Below, in pieces: positions 26,281 to 34,806 of a stretch of DNA of 64,000 bases (position 1 is the first letter of the stretch; every line of letters starts with the position of its first letter). Location of the stretch: assembly GCF_007858475.1 (NCBI RefSeq), contig NZ_VIGX01000001.1, positions 724,448 through 788,447 on the forward strand. Direction: 5' to 3'. The translations under genes were made by a program, and so were the position numbers. The notes beneath the pieces were generated by a model. That model was not told where the DNA came from. It searched no databases and was given only the letters and a program-made list of their open reading frames with translations. The DNA is from Tsukamurella conjunctivitidis (GTDB taxonomy: Bacteria; Actinomycetota; Actinomycetes; Mycobacteriales; Mycobacteriaceae).

Positions 26281-27781
26281 CGCCACCACCGGCGCGAAGC
26301 CGTACGATCCGGGTGCCCTGCCCGGCCTGCCCTCGGGCTACCGGCCCTGGCCCGCGCTGTGGGCGCTGGTCGTGGGCTTCTTCATGATCCTCGTGGACTC
26401 GACGATCGTCTCGGTCGCCACCGACGCGATCTGGATCGACCTCACCAAGGGCTCCGACCTCAACGGTGTCATCTGGGTGACGAGCGGATACCTGCTGGCC
26501 TACGTGGTGCCCCTGCTGCTCGCCGGGCGCCTCGGCGACATGTACGGGCCGAAGCGGCTCTACCTCGTGGGCCTGACGATCTTCACGCTCTCGTCGGCGT
26601 GGTGCGGCCTCTCCGGATCCATCGGCATGCTGATCGCCGCCCGCGTCGTGCAGGGACTCGGCGCTGCGCTGATGACGCCGCAGACGATGGCCGTCATCAC
26701 CCGCACCTTCCCGGCGAACAAGCGCGGCACCGCGATGGCGCTGTGGGGCTCGGTCGCCGGCGTGGCGATCCTCGTCGGCCCGCTGGCCGGCGGTGTGCTC
26801 GTGGACCGGCTCGGCTGGGAATGGGTCTTCTTCGTCAACGTCCCCGTCGGCATCGCGGCCTTCATCGCCGCGGTGATCCTCGTGCCGAACCTGCCCACCC
26901 ACAAGCACAAGCTGGACATCCCCGGCATCGTGCTCAGCGCCCTCGGCCTCTTCCTGCTGACCTTCGGCCTGCAGGAGGGGCAGAAGGAGGACTGGTCGGC
27001 CGGGATCTGGACGATGATCCTCGGCGGCCTGATCCTGCTCGTCGTCTTCGTGTGGTGGCAGTCGAAGGCGGCCGAGCCGCTCATGTCGCTCACGCTGTTC
27101 AAGGACCGCAACTTCTCGCTCGCCAACGCCGCGATCGCGTGCATGGGCTTCTCCGTCACGGGCATGTCGATCCCGCTCATGCTCTTCGCGCAGAAGTCGA
27201 TGGGGCTCACGCCCACCCGCTCGGCGCTGCTGCTGATCCCGCTCGCGGTGATCTCCGGTGCGCTGGCGGCACCGTCGGGCAAGCTCGCCGACAAGGTGCA
27301 CCCCAAGTACCTCACCGGATTCGGCTTCGCGGCCAACGCCGCGGCCCTGTTCTGGCTGGCCTTCGTCGCGCACGACACCACCCCGGTCATCGGCATCCTC
27401 GCCCCGATCGCGCTCATGGGTGTGGGCAACGCCTTCATCTGGGGACCGCTCGCGGCGACCGCGAACCGGAACCTGCCGCTGCAGCTCGCCGGCGCGGGAT
27501 CGGGCGTCTACAACATGACTCGCCAGGTCGGCGCCGTGCTGGGCAGCGCGGCCGTCGGCGTGCTCATGCAGCACCAGATCGAGGAGAAGTTCACCGCCGC
27601 GACCGGTCATGCGGCGAGCGGCGGGGGAGCGATGACGACGGGCGCTCTGCCGGGGATCCTGCGCGGCCCGTTCGCCGACGCGATGGGCTCGACGATCCTG
27701 CTCCCCGCCGCGGCGCTCGTGATCGCCTTCGTGGTGGTGCAGTTCTTCGCGACGCCCACGCACCAGAAGACGACGGACTGA
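26270..27781 (+). CDS. MFS drug exporter, DHA2 (EmrB/QacA) family
   Basis: A 503-residue transporter with fourteen predicted transmembrane helices. MILVDSTIVSVATDAIW in helix 1 (DHA motif D1), LAGRLGDMYGPKRLYL (MFS motif A) and GSVAGVAILVGPLAGGVLVD (motif C of antiporters) mark a proton-driven drug exporter of the DHA2 group. It overlaps padR, so the regulator and pump form an operon, probably inducible by the exported compound. The substrate is unknown. A long-stem terminator follows. Confidence 0.9.
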   Translation: MTNDATTGAKPYDPGALPGLPSGYRPWPALWALVVGFFMILVDSTIVSVATDAIWIDLTKGSDLNGVIWVTSGYLLAYVVPLLLAGRLGDMYGPKRLYLVGLTIFTLSSAWCGLSGSIGMLIAARVVQGLGAALMTPQTMAVITRTFPANKRGTAMALWGSVAGVAILVGPLAGGVLVDRLGWEWVFFVNVPVGIAAFIAAVILVPNLPTHKHKLDIPGIVLSALGLFLLTFGLQEGQKEDWSAGIWTMILGGLILLVVFVWWQSKAAEPLMSLTLFKDRNFSLANAAIACMGFSVTGMSIPLMLFAQKSMGLTPTRSALLLIPLAVISGALAAPSGKLADKVHPKYLTGFGFAANAAALFWLAFVAHDTTPVIGILAPIALMGVGNAFIWGPLAATANRNLPLQLAGAGSGVYNMTRQVGAVLGSAAVGVLMQHQIEEKFTAATGHAASGGGAMTTGALPGILRGPFADAMGSTILLPAAALVIAFVVVQFFATPTHQKTTD

Positions 27782-27797
27782 CCCGCGGACACCGACG

Positions 27798-27834
27798 CCG
27801 CGGCCGGCACTCCGAGACGGGGCGCCGGCCGCGG
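27798..27834. terminator. Bidirectional terminator hairpin
   Basis: A perfect 11-bp stem, CCGCGGCCGGC (27798-27808) with GCCGGCCGCGG (27824-27834), and a 15-base loop. It separates the convergent ends of the MFS exporter (27781) and the ABC permease (27847). Confidence 0.7.
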
Positions 27835-27846
27835 TCGTGCGGCGGC

Positions 27847-28617
27847 TCAGCCGATCCGGCGCCGGTAGGCGAGCACCGCGCCGCCGTAGGCGAGCACCAG
27901 GATGCCCGCGCACCAGGCGAGCGCGGAGACGAGATCGCCGCTGTCGACGGGACGCTCCGCCAGTAGCGCCGAGATCGTGTTCACGATCGAGGTCACCGGT
28001 TGGTTCTCCGCGAAGGCGCGCACCGGACCGGGCATGGTGTCGGTGGGGACGAAGGCGGAGCTGATGAAGGGCAGGAAGATCAGCGGGTAGGAGAAGCCCG
28101 TCGCGCCGTCGACCGACTTCGCCGTCAGCCCGACCGCCACCGCGATCCACGTGAGCGCCATCGTGAACAGCATGAGGATCCCGGTGACGCCGAGCCATGC
28201 GAGCGGTCCGGCGGAGCTGCGGAAGCCCATGATCAGCCCCACCCCGATGATGATGACCACCGTGATCGCGTTCGCCACCATCGATGTGAGGACGTGCGCC
28301 CACAGCACCGACGACCGCGCGATGGGCATCGACTGGAAGCGCTCGAAGATGCCGCCCTGCATGTCGTTGAACAGCCGCAGCGCCGTGTACGCGATGCCGG
28401 AGGCGATGGCCATCAACAGGATTCCGGGAAGCAGGTAGTTCACGTAGTTCGCGTCGCCGGTGCTGCCCTTGATCGCGCCGCCGAAGACGTAGACGAACAG
28501 GAGCATCATGGCGATCGGTGTGATCGCGGTGGTGACGATGGTGTCGACGCTGCGGGTGATGTGCTTGAGCGAACGACCCAGCAGGGCGCCGGTGTCGGAG
28601 ACGGGGTAGGTGGTCAT
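27847..28617 (-). CDS. ABC-2 type transporter permease (DrrB-like)
   Basis: A 256-residue membrane protein with six helices, of the ABC-2 permease family. It includes the conserved LPGILLMAIASGIAYTALRL and the coupling-helix region GGIFERFQSMPIARSSVLW. DrrB-type permeases pair with a DrrA-type ATPase to export hydrophobic drugs or lipids. The ATG overlaps the ATPase stop (ATGA), so the two subunits are co-translated. Substrate unknown. Confidence 0.88.
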   Translation of the reverse strand: MTTYPVSDTGALLGRSLKHITRSVDTIVTTAITPIAMMLLFVYVFGGAIKGSTGDANYVNYLLPGILLMAIASGIAYTALRLFNDMQGGIFERFQSMPIARSSVLWAHVLTSMVANAITVVIIIGVGLIMGFRSSAGPLAWLGVTGILMLFTMALTWIAVAVGLTAKSVDGATGFSYPLIFLPFISSAFVPTDTMPGPVRAFAENQPVTSIVNTISALLAERPVDSGDLVSALAWCAGILVLAYGGAVLAYRRRIG

Positions 28618-29405
28618 GATCGGTCCTCCGTGGTGGGGGCATCGGAACGGGTGCCGGTGAGGGCGAGGAAGATCTCCTCGAGGGTGGGCTGCTTCTCCAC
28701 GTACTCGACCTTCGCCGCGGGCAGCATCCGCTTGAGTTCGGCGAGCGTCCCGTTCGCGATGATCCGCCCGTCGCGCAGGATCGCGATCCGGTCGGCGAGT
28801 TGCTCGGCCTCCTCCAGGTACTGCGTGGTCAGCAGCACGGTGGTCCCGCGCTGTGCGAGCTCCTGGACGACCTGCCAGACGTCGATCCGCGCCTCGGGAT
28901 CGAGACCGGTGGTGGGCTCGTCGAGGAAGATGACCGCGGGATCGCCGATGAGGCTCATCGCGATGTCGAGGCGCCGGCGCATGCCGCCCGAGTAGGTCGC
29001 GACCTTGCGGCCACCGGCGTCCGTGAGGCGGAACCGGTTCAGGAGCTCGTCGGCGACGGCGCCGGGGTCGTCCTGGTGCCGCAGCCGTGCCACCAGCACC
29101 AGGTTCTCGCGCCCCGTGAGGATCTCGTCGACGGCCGCGAACTGTCCGGTGAGGCTGATGGATTCGCGCACCTGCTGCGCCTCCGCAGTCACGTCGTAGC
29201 CGTGCACGACCGCGGTACCCGCATCGGGGCGCAGCAGCGTGGACAGGATGCGGACCAGGGTGGTCTTGCCCGCGCCGTTCGCCCCGAGCAGGGCGAAGAT
29301 GCTGCCGGGGACGACGTCGAAGTCGACGCCGCGGAGTACGGGCAGGTCACGAAAGGACTTCTCGATACCGCGGACCTCGATGGCCGCGGTGGTGGTGATG
29401 GTCAT
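28614..29405 (-). CDS. ABC transporter ATP-binding protein (DrrA-like)
   Basis: A 263-residue ATPase with Walker A GANGAGKTT, Q-loop SLTGQFAAVD, signature YSGGMRRRLD, Walker B VIFLDEPTTGLD and switch His replaced by Gln in LLTTQYLEEAE, as in the DrrA group. The C-terminal extension (EYVEKQPTLEEIFLALTG) is typical of DrrA-type drug-exporter ATPases. The start ATG 29405 has a GAGGAGAC site upstream. It lies between the DUF4097 gene and its permease on one strand, in an operon probably headed by the RHH protein. Confidence 0.9.
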   Translation of the reverse strand: MTITTTAAIEVRGIEKSFRDLPVLRGVDFDVVPGSIFALLGANGAGKTTLVRILSTLLRPDAGTAVVHGYDVTAEAQQVRESISLTGQFAAVDEILTGRENLVLVARLRHQDDPGAVADELLNRFRLTDAGGRKVATYSGGMRRRLDIAMSLIGDPAVIFLDEPTTGLDPEARIDVWQVVQELAQRGTTVLLTTQYLEEAEQLADRIAILRDGRIIANGTLAELKRMLPAAKVEYVEKQPTLEEIFLALTGTRSDAPTTEDRS

Positions 29406-29433
29406 GGTGTCTCCTCGGTCGTCTGGTGCGCGC

Positions 29434-30312
29434 TCAGCGGGCGCGCCGGATGTCGATGTCGCCGAACTTGGCCCGGGCGCGGACGGTGACGTGGTCGCCG
29501 ATCGGCTCCGCGACGTGGTCGCCGGTGGCGGCCTCGGGGAGCCGCTCGTCGAGGTGGTTGCGGACGCGGCCCTCCTTGGAGGACAGGTCGAGCCAGGCCG
29601 GAACCCCTTCCGCCACACCGACGGTGAGCTTGCCGTAGCTGCTCTCGAGGTCGATGACGCCGCCGGAGACCTCGCCGAGGGTGATGGCGCCGTAGGCGGT
29701 CTTCGCCGCGACGGATCCGACCGCGCGGTCGATGTCGAGATCGCCGTAGGAGAGGTTCGCCTCGACGCCGCCGAGCGTCTCGCCGACGCCGATGCTCCCG
29801 TGCGAGGCCTTGAGCACGGCGTCGCCGGCGACCGACTCGATGCGGATCCGGCCGTGGTCGGCCGTGATCTCGGCCGAGCCGTCGATCGAGCGGGCGGTGG
29901 CGTTGCCGTGCCCGGCGCGCAGCCACAGGTCGCCCGTGGTGTCCAGGTCGACGGTGCCCGTCGTCGCCTTGATCCGGGTGGCGGCGAGGCGGCCCTCGGT
30001 GCGGACGCCGCCGACGGCGCTCTCGGCCGTGAACCGGGATCCGGCGGGCAGCTCGACGGTGACGTCCACCGACTCGCTCGGTCCGATGAGGCTCATGAGG
30101 CCGAACTTCGGCTTGGGGCCGATCACGGTGAGCCGGGCGCCGTCGAACTCCACCCGGGTGGCCTCCGCGCCGCGGAGGTCCGCTGCCTTGTTCGGGGAGC
30201 TGGGAGTGACGGTGACGACGGTGTCGGTGCGGTCGGTGGCGATGACGTCGATGTCGCCGACCTGCAGGTTGATGGCGAGGTCGATGGGCTCGGGGGTGGG
30301 GAAGACGGGCAT
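29434..30312 (-). CDS. DUF4097-family beta-helix protein
   Basis: A 292-residue protein without signal peptide or transmembrane helix. Short repeats of the form GxxxxxxGxIxLxxxxG (for example ASHGSIGVGETLGGVEANLSY, SYGDLDIDRAVGSVAAKTAY, AYGAITLGEVSGGVIDLESSY) run through residues 90-290 and predict a right-handed beta-solenoid, as in DUF4097/adhesin-like families. The N-terminus (VFPTPEPIDLAINLQVGDIDVIA) is also family-typical. Function unknown. Its constant company with an RHH regulator and a DrrAB-like exporter suggests a shared process, perhaps envelope stress or export. Confidence 0.78.
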   Translation of the reverse strand: MPVFPTPEPIDLAINLQVGDIDVIATDRTDTVVTVTPSSPNKAADLRGAEATRVEFDGARLTVIGPKPKFGLMSLIGPSESVDVTVELPAGSRFTAESAVGGVRTEGRLAATRIKATTGTVDLDTTGDLWLRAGHGNATARSIDGSAEITADHGRIRIESVAGDAVLKASHGSIGVGETLGGVEANLSYGDLDIDRAVGSVAAKTAYGAITLGEVSGGVIDLESSYGKLTVGVAEGVPAWLDLSSKEGRVRNHLDERLPEAATGDHVAEPIGDHVTVRARAKFGDIDIRRAR

Positions 30313-30343
30313 GACGGGGACCTTTCGAGGGTGTGCTCGGCCG

Positions 30344-30362
30344 ACCCCGCGGGGCGCGGGGT
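30344..30362. repeat. Short perfect hairpin between the RHH and DUF4097 genes
   Basis: ACCCCGCG and CGCGGGGT (8 bp, loop GGG) are followed by T's on the plus strand, the strand without a gene here. On the coding (minus) strand it could act as an attenuator or partial terminator between gene 1 and gene 2 of the operon. The direction of the T-tract argues against a normal terminator for these genes. Confidence 0.4.
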
Positions 30363-30412
30363 TTTCGGTGGGTGTTCGGTTGTGGTCGTCGAGTGGGGGT
30401 GTCAGGAGCGGA

Positions 30413-30925
30413 TCAGCGCGCCCAGCCTGCGAAGTCGTCGCCGGTGCGGAGCGCGCGCTGCGCGGTCCGGCGCTTGCGCGGGGCGAGGGCCGCCGCGACG
30501 GCCCGCACCAGCCAGGTGTTGACGGAGACGCCCTCCGCCGCTGCGGCCTCGTCGACCTGGGACTTGAGGGCGTCGGGCAGGCGGAGGGTGGTGCGCGAGG
30601 TGCTGCTGTCGTCGAAGTCGACCCCCGGTGCGGTCGTCGCCTCGTCCTCGGGCTCCGGCCGGGGTGCGGCGACGACGAACTCGATGTCGCGGCCCCGCAG
30701 GCGGAGGTCGACCGAGCCGGGTACGAGGTCGCGGGTGATCTCGGCGGCCGCGGCGGACAGGGCGTCCAGCAGCACCAGCCGGGTGGTGGCGTCGAGGCCC
30801 GATGCGAGCCGCTCGGCCGAGGCGCGGGCGTCGTCCACGCCGTTGTCGCCGGCGTCGGCGAAGTCGCGCTCGGCGGCCGTGATCAGCTGGCGCTGGAGGT
30901 CGGTGACGAAGGGCGTGATGTCCAT
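30413..30925 (-). CDS. Ribbon-helix-helix (HicB C-terminal type) regulator
   Basis: 170 residues. The C-terminal 60 hold a ribbon-helix-helix DNA-binding domain (RTTLRLPDALKSQVDEAAAA, then GVSVNTWLVRAVAAAL), annotated in many actinobacteria as a HicB-family protein. The N-terminal 100 residues are helical and unassigned. No HicA toxin gene adjoins it, so a toxin-antitoxin role is unlikely; it is more plausibly the repressor of the downstream DUF4097-ABC operon and of itself. CATAGT lies seven bases before the ATG and overlaps a perfect operator-like palindrome (separate entry). Confidence 0.72.
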   Translation of the reverse strand: MDITPFVTDLQRQLITAAERDFADAGDNGVDDARASAERLASGLDATTRLVLLDALSAAAAEITRDLVPGSVDLRLRGRDIEFVVAAPRPEPEDEATTAPGVDFDDSSTSRTTLRLPDALKSQVDEAAAAEGVSVNTWLVRAVAAALAPRKRRTAQRALRTGDDFAGWAR

Positions 30926-31010
30926 GGCGTCAACTATGACACCACTATGGTGTCACGTCAACACTGCCAGGCGGGATTTATGGAAAAACGCTGTTCAAGA
31001 ATGGTGTCAC
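30926..31010 (-). promoter_or_regulatory. Palindromic operator and leaderless promoter of the RHH gene
   Basis: TGACACC-N5-GGTGTCA is a perfect palindrome at 30937-30955. The half-site ATGGTGTCA recurs at 31001-31009, followed by ATGGTGC. The minus-strand -10 CATAGT (30938-30933) overlaps the palindrome and is seven bases before the ATG at 30925. Binding by the RHH product would block its own transcription. Binding is inferred. Confidence 0.65.
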
Positions 31011-31029
31011 AATGGTGCTCTTTCCGCGC

Positions 31030-32187
31030 TCACCGGGCGAAGGCGCCGCCCGGAGCGAAGGCGACCTCGCCGAAGCGGGTGCCGATCAGGCGGTGGGTGG
31101 TGGCGTCGGGATGCAGCCCGTCGGGCAGCGGCAGGCGCGCGTTGTCATCCGGGCCGTACAGGGCGCGTCCGTCGAGGAGGTGCAGGTTCGGATCCTCGCC
31201 CGACCGGTCCTCGACGATCCGCGCGAGCTCGTCGCGGATGACCGCCAGCGTCAGCTTTCCGGCGCGGACCTCTGCGGGATCGCCGGTGGCCTCGAACCGC
31301 ACGCCGCCGCCGTCGGCCGGGACGGGCATGACCGGGCCGGGCGTCTCCTCCTGGATCGGGCACAGAATGGGCGAGACCACGAGCAGCGGAGTGGTGGGAT
31401 GCCCGTCGCGGATCGTGTCGAGGAATCCGTGGACCGCCGGGGTGAAGGCGCGCAGGCGCATCACATCGGCGTTGGCGAGGTTGATGCCGATCTTGAGGCT
31501 GATCAGGTCGGCGACGGTGTCGCGGATGGCGCGGGCGACGAACGGGTCCAGCAGGGCGCTGCCGCCGAAGCCGAGGTTCACGAGGTCGACCCCGCCCGCT
31601 TGCGCGGCGATCGCGGGCCAGGTGCCTGTCGGGTGAGCGGCGCCCGAGCCGTGGCTGATCGAGCTGCCGTGATGCAGCCAGCGGCGCTCGCGCGGCGCCT
31701 GCGGCGCCACCGGGGCGTCCGTGCGCAGCGCGATCAGCTCGGTGATCTCGTTATGGGGGAGCCAGATCTCGACGTCCTTCCGGCCCGCGGGCAGGCCGGT
31801 GAAGCGAGCGACGCCCGACGGCCCTTCCGTGAATTCCGCCTCTTGCGTGACCATGTCGACGACGGTGTCGACGTTGCCCTCCGGCACCGTCGTGCGCCCG
31901 GCGGGGAGGCCGTCGACGAGGAGGTCGTAGGCACCGTCGGGCAGCGCGGGGAGGCCGGCGTACGCGCGCTTGGTCGGCAGCGCCTCGAGCTCGATGACGG
32001 TGGCGGCCGTCCGGAGGACCAGGCGCACGCCCGAGGGCTGCGCCTCGGCGGAGGCGAGTCGCGCGTCCGGGATGCGGCGGCGGGCCGCGGCGGGGAGCCG
32101 GTGGGGGAGGAGGCCGCGCGCCGTCCGCTCGAGGTCGAGATGGCCGCGCAGCAGGGCCTCGTCGATCGGGGTGTCGATCAGGTCCAC
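31030..32187 (-). CDS. SGNH/GDSL-family hydrolase
   Basis: 385 residues. An N-terminal beta-rich domain (about 1-165) precedes an SGNH hydrolase domain with block I GSSISHGSG (nucleophile Ser), block II GFGGSA (Gly), block III KIGINLAN (Asn) and block V DGLHPD (catalytic Asp-His). This is the esterase architecture with a carbohydrate-esterase-like N-terminal beta-sandwich. No signal peptide is visible, so it is probably cytosolic. The substrate is unknown; deacetylation of sugars or lipids is typical. It is separated from sdhB by a strong terminator and is probably monocistronic. Confidence 0.82.
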   Translation of the reverse strand: MDLIDTPIDEALLRGHLDLERTARGLLPHRLPAAARRRIPDARLASAEAQPSGVRLVLRTAATVIELEALPTKRAYAGLPALPDGAYDLLVDGLPAGRTTVPEGNVDTVVDMVTQEAEFTEGPSGVARFTGLPAGRKDVEIWLPHNEITELIALRTDAPVAPQAPRERRWLHHGSSISHGSGAAHPTGTWPAIAAQAGGVDLVNLGFGGSALLDPFVARAIRDTVADLISLKIGINLANADVMRLRAFTPAVHGFLDTIRDGHPTTPLLVVSPILCPIQEETPGPVMPVPADGGGVRFEATGDPAEVRAGKLTLAVIRDELARIVEDRSGEDPNLHLLDGRALYGPDDNARLPLPDGLHPDATTHRLIGTRFGEVAFAPGGAFAR

Positions 32188-32208
32188 GGTCGGCCTCTCG
32201 TCGAATGA

Positions 32209-32246
32209 GGAACGCCCCGGACCTCGGGTGAGGTCCGGGGCGTTCC
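32209..32246. terminator. Strong terminator after sdhCDAB
   Basis: A perfect 17-bp stem, GGAACGCCCCGGACCTC (32209-32225) with GAGGTCCGGGGCGTTCC (32230-32246), and a GGGT loop. It lies 17 bases past the sdhB stop and before the SGNH hydrolase gene on the same strand, so it should end the sdh message. Confidence 0.85.
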
Positions 32247-32262
32247 GGGCTGCAGTAAGGGT

Positions 32263-33030
32263 CTAGCGGCTGAACAGGAGGGCGCGCTTGACCTCCTGGA
32301 TGGCCTTCGTCACCTGGATGCCGCGGGGGCACGCGTCGGTGCAGTTGAAGGTGGTGCGGCAGCGCCACACACCGTCGACGCCGTTGAGGATCTCAAGGCG
32401 CTCGGCGGCACCCTCGTCGCGGCTGTCGAAGATGAAGCGGTGCGCGTTCACGATGGCCGCGGGGCCGAAGTACGAGCCGTCCATCCAGTACACCGGGCAG
32501 CTGGTGGTGCAGCAGGCGCAGAGGATGCACTTGGTGGTGTCGTCGAAGCGCTCACGGTCCGTGGGGGACTGGATGCGCTCGCGGGTCGGCTCGTTGCCGG
32601 AGGTCATCAGGAAGGGCTTCACGGCGCGGAAGGCGTCGAAGAAGGGCTCCATGTCCACCACGAGGTCCTTCTCCACGGGCAGGCCGCGGATCGGCTCGAC
32701 GGTGATGGTGATGTCCTTGCCCTCCTGCAGGAAGTCCTTCATCAGCATCTTGCAGGCGAGGCGGTTGACGCCGTTGATGCGCATGGCGTCCGAGCCGCAC
32801 ACGCCGTGGGCGCACGAGCGACGGAAGGTCAGCGTGCCGTCGAGGTAGCCCTTGATGTACAGGAGCAGGTTCAGGAACCGGTCCGAGGGGAGTGCGGGGA
32901 CGCGGTAGCTCTGCCAACCGGCCGCGTCGGGGTCCTCCGGGTTGAACCGGTAGACCTTGATCGTGACCATCGTGGAGCCGGGGGGAACCGGCGGCTGCAC
33001 GGACGCGGGGGTGTCAACTGCGGCGGTCAT
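32263..33030 (-). CDS. sdhB: Succinate dehydrogenase iron-sulfur subunit
   Basis: The 255-residue electron-transfer subunit of complex II, on the inner face of the membrane. The [2Fe-2S] site is RSCAHGVCGSDAMRINGVNRLAC; the [4Fe-4S] and [3Fe-4S] sites come from CILCACCTTSCPVYW and CRTTFNCTDACPRGI. It passes electrons from SdhA flavin to quinone. The ATG overlaps the sdhA stop (TGATG). It is last in the sdhC-sdhD-sdhA-sdhB operon and is followed by a strong hairpin. Confidence 0.97.
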   Translation of the reverse strand: MTAAVDTPASVQPPVPPGSTMVTIKVYRFNPEDPDAAGWQSYRVPALPSDRFLNLLLYIKGYLDGTLTFRRSCAHGVCGSDAMRINGVNRLACKMLMKDFLQEGKDITITVEPIRGLPVEKDLVVDMEPFFDAFRAVKPFLMTSGNEPTRERIQSPTDRERFDDTTKCILCACCTTSCPVYWMDGSYFGPAAIVNAHRFIFDSRDEGAAERLEILNGVDGVWRCRTTFNCTDACPRGIQVTKAIQEVKRALLFSR

Positions 33031-34781
33031 CAGTACTTACGCTCCATCGGCTCGTAGCGGGTCTGCACGACGGGCTTGGTGTCGAGACGGATCCCGGACT
33101 CCAGGCCCTCGCCCTCCTTGTACGCCATGGTGTGCACCATGAAGTTCTCGTCGTCCCGGTTCGGGTAGTCCTCGCGGGCGTGGCCGCCGCGGGTCTCCTT
33201 GCGGTTGAGGGCGCCGACGACGGTGACCTCGGCCAGCTCGAGCAGGAAGCCGAGCTCGATCGCCTCGAGCAGGTCGCTGTTGAAGCGCTTGCCCTTGTCG
33301 GTGACGGTGACGTGCTCGTACCGCTTCTTGAGGGCGCGGACGTCATCGAGAGCCTGGGTGAGGGTCTTCTCGGTGCGGAAGACGGCGGCGTTGTTGTCCA
33401 TCGTCTGCTGCAGCTCGGTGCGGATGGCCATCACGTTCTCGTTGCCGTGATCGCTGAGCATCGCGGCGACCCAGTTCTCCACCATCTCCGCCGGGTTCTC
33501 CGGCAGCGGCACGAAGTCGTGCGTCTTGGCGTACTCCGCGGCGGCGATGCCGGAGCGGCGGCCGAAGACGTTGATGTCCAGCAGGGAGTTGGTGCCCAGG
33601 CGGTTGGCGCCGTGCACCGACACGCAGGCGCACTCGCCCGCGGCGTACAGGCCGGGGACGACGTGCTCGTTGTCGCGCAGCACCTCGCCGTGGATGTTGG
33701 TGGGGATGCCGCCCATGACGTAGTGGCACGTCGGGTACACGGGCACGAGCTCGGTGACGGGGTCGACGCCGAGGTACGTGCGCGAGAACTCCATGATGTC
33801 CGGCAGCTTGGCCATCAGCGTCTCCTCGGGGATGTGCGTGACATCCAGGAGGACGTAGTCCTTGTTCGGGCCGGCGCCGCGGCCCTCGAGCACCTCGAGC
33901 ACCATCGAGCGGGCGACGATGTCGCGGGGCGCGAGGTCCTTGATGGTGGGGGCGTAGCGCTCCATGAAGCGCTCGCCGTCGACGTTGCGGAGGATGCCGC
34001 CCTCGCCGCGGACGCCCTCGGTGATGAGGATGCCCAGGCCCGCGAGGCCCGTCGGGTGGAACTGGTGGAACTCCATGTCCTCCAGGGGCAGGCCCTTGCG
34101 GAAGACGATGCCCATGCCGTCACCGGTGAGGGTGTGGGCGTTGGAGGTGGTCTTGTACATCCGGCCCGACCCGCCGGTGGCGAAGATGATGGCCTTGGCG
34201 TGGAAGACGTGCAGTTCGCCGGTGGCCAGCTCGTAGGCGACGGCACCGGTCGCGACGGGACCGTCCTCGGTCTCGGTCAGCGCGATGTCGAGGACGTAGA
34301 ACTCGTTGAAGAACTCCACGTCGTGCTTGACGCAGTTCTGGTACAGCGTCTGCAGGATCATGTGGCCGGTGCGGTCCGCGGCGTAGCAGGCGCGGCGCAC
34401 GGGCGCCTTGCCGTGGTCACGGGTGTGGCCGCCGAAGCGGCGCTGGTCGATCTTGCCCTCCGGGGTGCGGTTGAAGGGCAGGCCCATCTTTTCCAGGTCG
34501 AGAACGGCGTCGATGGCCTCCTTGGCCATGATCTCCGCGGCGTCCTGGTCGACGATGTAGTCGCCGCCCTTGACCGTGTCGAAGGTGTGCCACTCCCAGT
34601 TGTCCTCCTCGACGTTGGCGAGGGAGGCGCACATGCCGCCCTGTGCCGCGCCGGTGTGCGAACGCGTGGGGTAGAGCTTGGTGAGCACCGCGGTGCGGGC
34701 GCGCGGCCCGGCCTCGATGGCCGCGCGCATTCCGGCGCCGCCGGCGCCGATGATCACCACGTCGTAACGATGTTCCTGCAT
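33030..34781 (-). CDS. sdhA: Succinate dehydrogenase flavoprotein subunit
   Basis: The 583-residue catalytic subunit oxidising succinate to fumarate. The FAD-binding VVIIGAGGAGMRAAIEA and the covalent-flavin His within RSHTGAAQGGMCASL are present, as are the active-site segments HQFHPTGLAG, GEGGILRN and the catalytic-arginine region (IKDLAPRDIVARSM) typical of SdhA. The length is as expected. The SdhCD-type anchors upstream and class identity match mycobacterial sdh2 (Rv3316-Rv3319). Confidence 0.97.
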   Translation of the reverse strand: MQEHRYDVVIIGAGGAGMRAAIEAGPRARTAVLTKLYPTRSHTGAAQGGMCASLANVEEDNWEWHTFDTVKGGDYIVDQDAAEIMAKEAIDAVLDLEKMGLPFNRTPEGKIDQRRFGGHTRDHGKAPVRRACYAADRTGHMILQTLYQNCVKHDVEFFNEFYVLDIALTETEDGPVATGAVAYELATGELHVFHAKAIIFATGGSGRMYKTTSNAHTLTGDGMGIVFRKGLPLEDMEFHQFHPTGLAGLGILITEGVRGEGGILRNVDGERFMERYAPTIKDLAPRDIVARSMVLEVLEGRGAGPNKDYVLLDVTHIPEETLMAKLPDIMEFSRTYLGVDPVTELVPVYPTCHYVMGGIPTNIHGEVLRDNEHVVPGLYAAGECACVSVHGANRLGTNSLLDINVFGRRSGIAAAEYAKTHDFVPLPENPAEMVENWVAAMLSDHGNENVMAIRTELQQTMDNNAAVFRTEKTLTQALDDVRALKKRYEHVTVTDKGKRFNSDLLEAIELGFLLELAEVTVVGALNRKETRGGHAREDYPNRDDENFMVHTMAYKEGEGLESGIRLDTKPVVQTRYEPMERKY

Positions 34782-34806
34782 GATGCGGGTGAGTCCTTCC
34801 TGGCCG

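Noticed and set aside
29434-30312. Surface adhesin.
   Set aside because: The beta-solenoid repeats resemble adhesins, but there is no signal peptide, transmembrane helix or sorting motif, so surface display is unsupported.
30413-30925. HicAB toxin-antitoxin system.
   Set aside because: Only the HicB-like ribbon-helix-helix domain is present; no small HicA-type frame flanks it, and the neighbours are an exporter operon.
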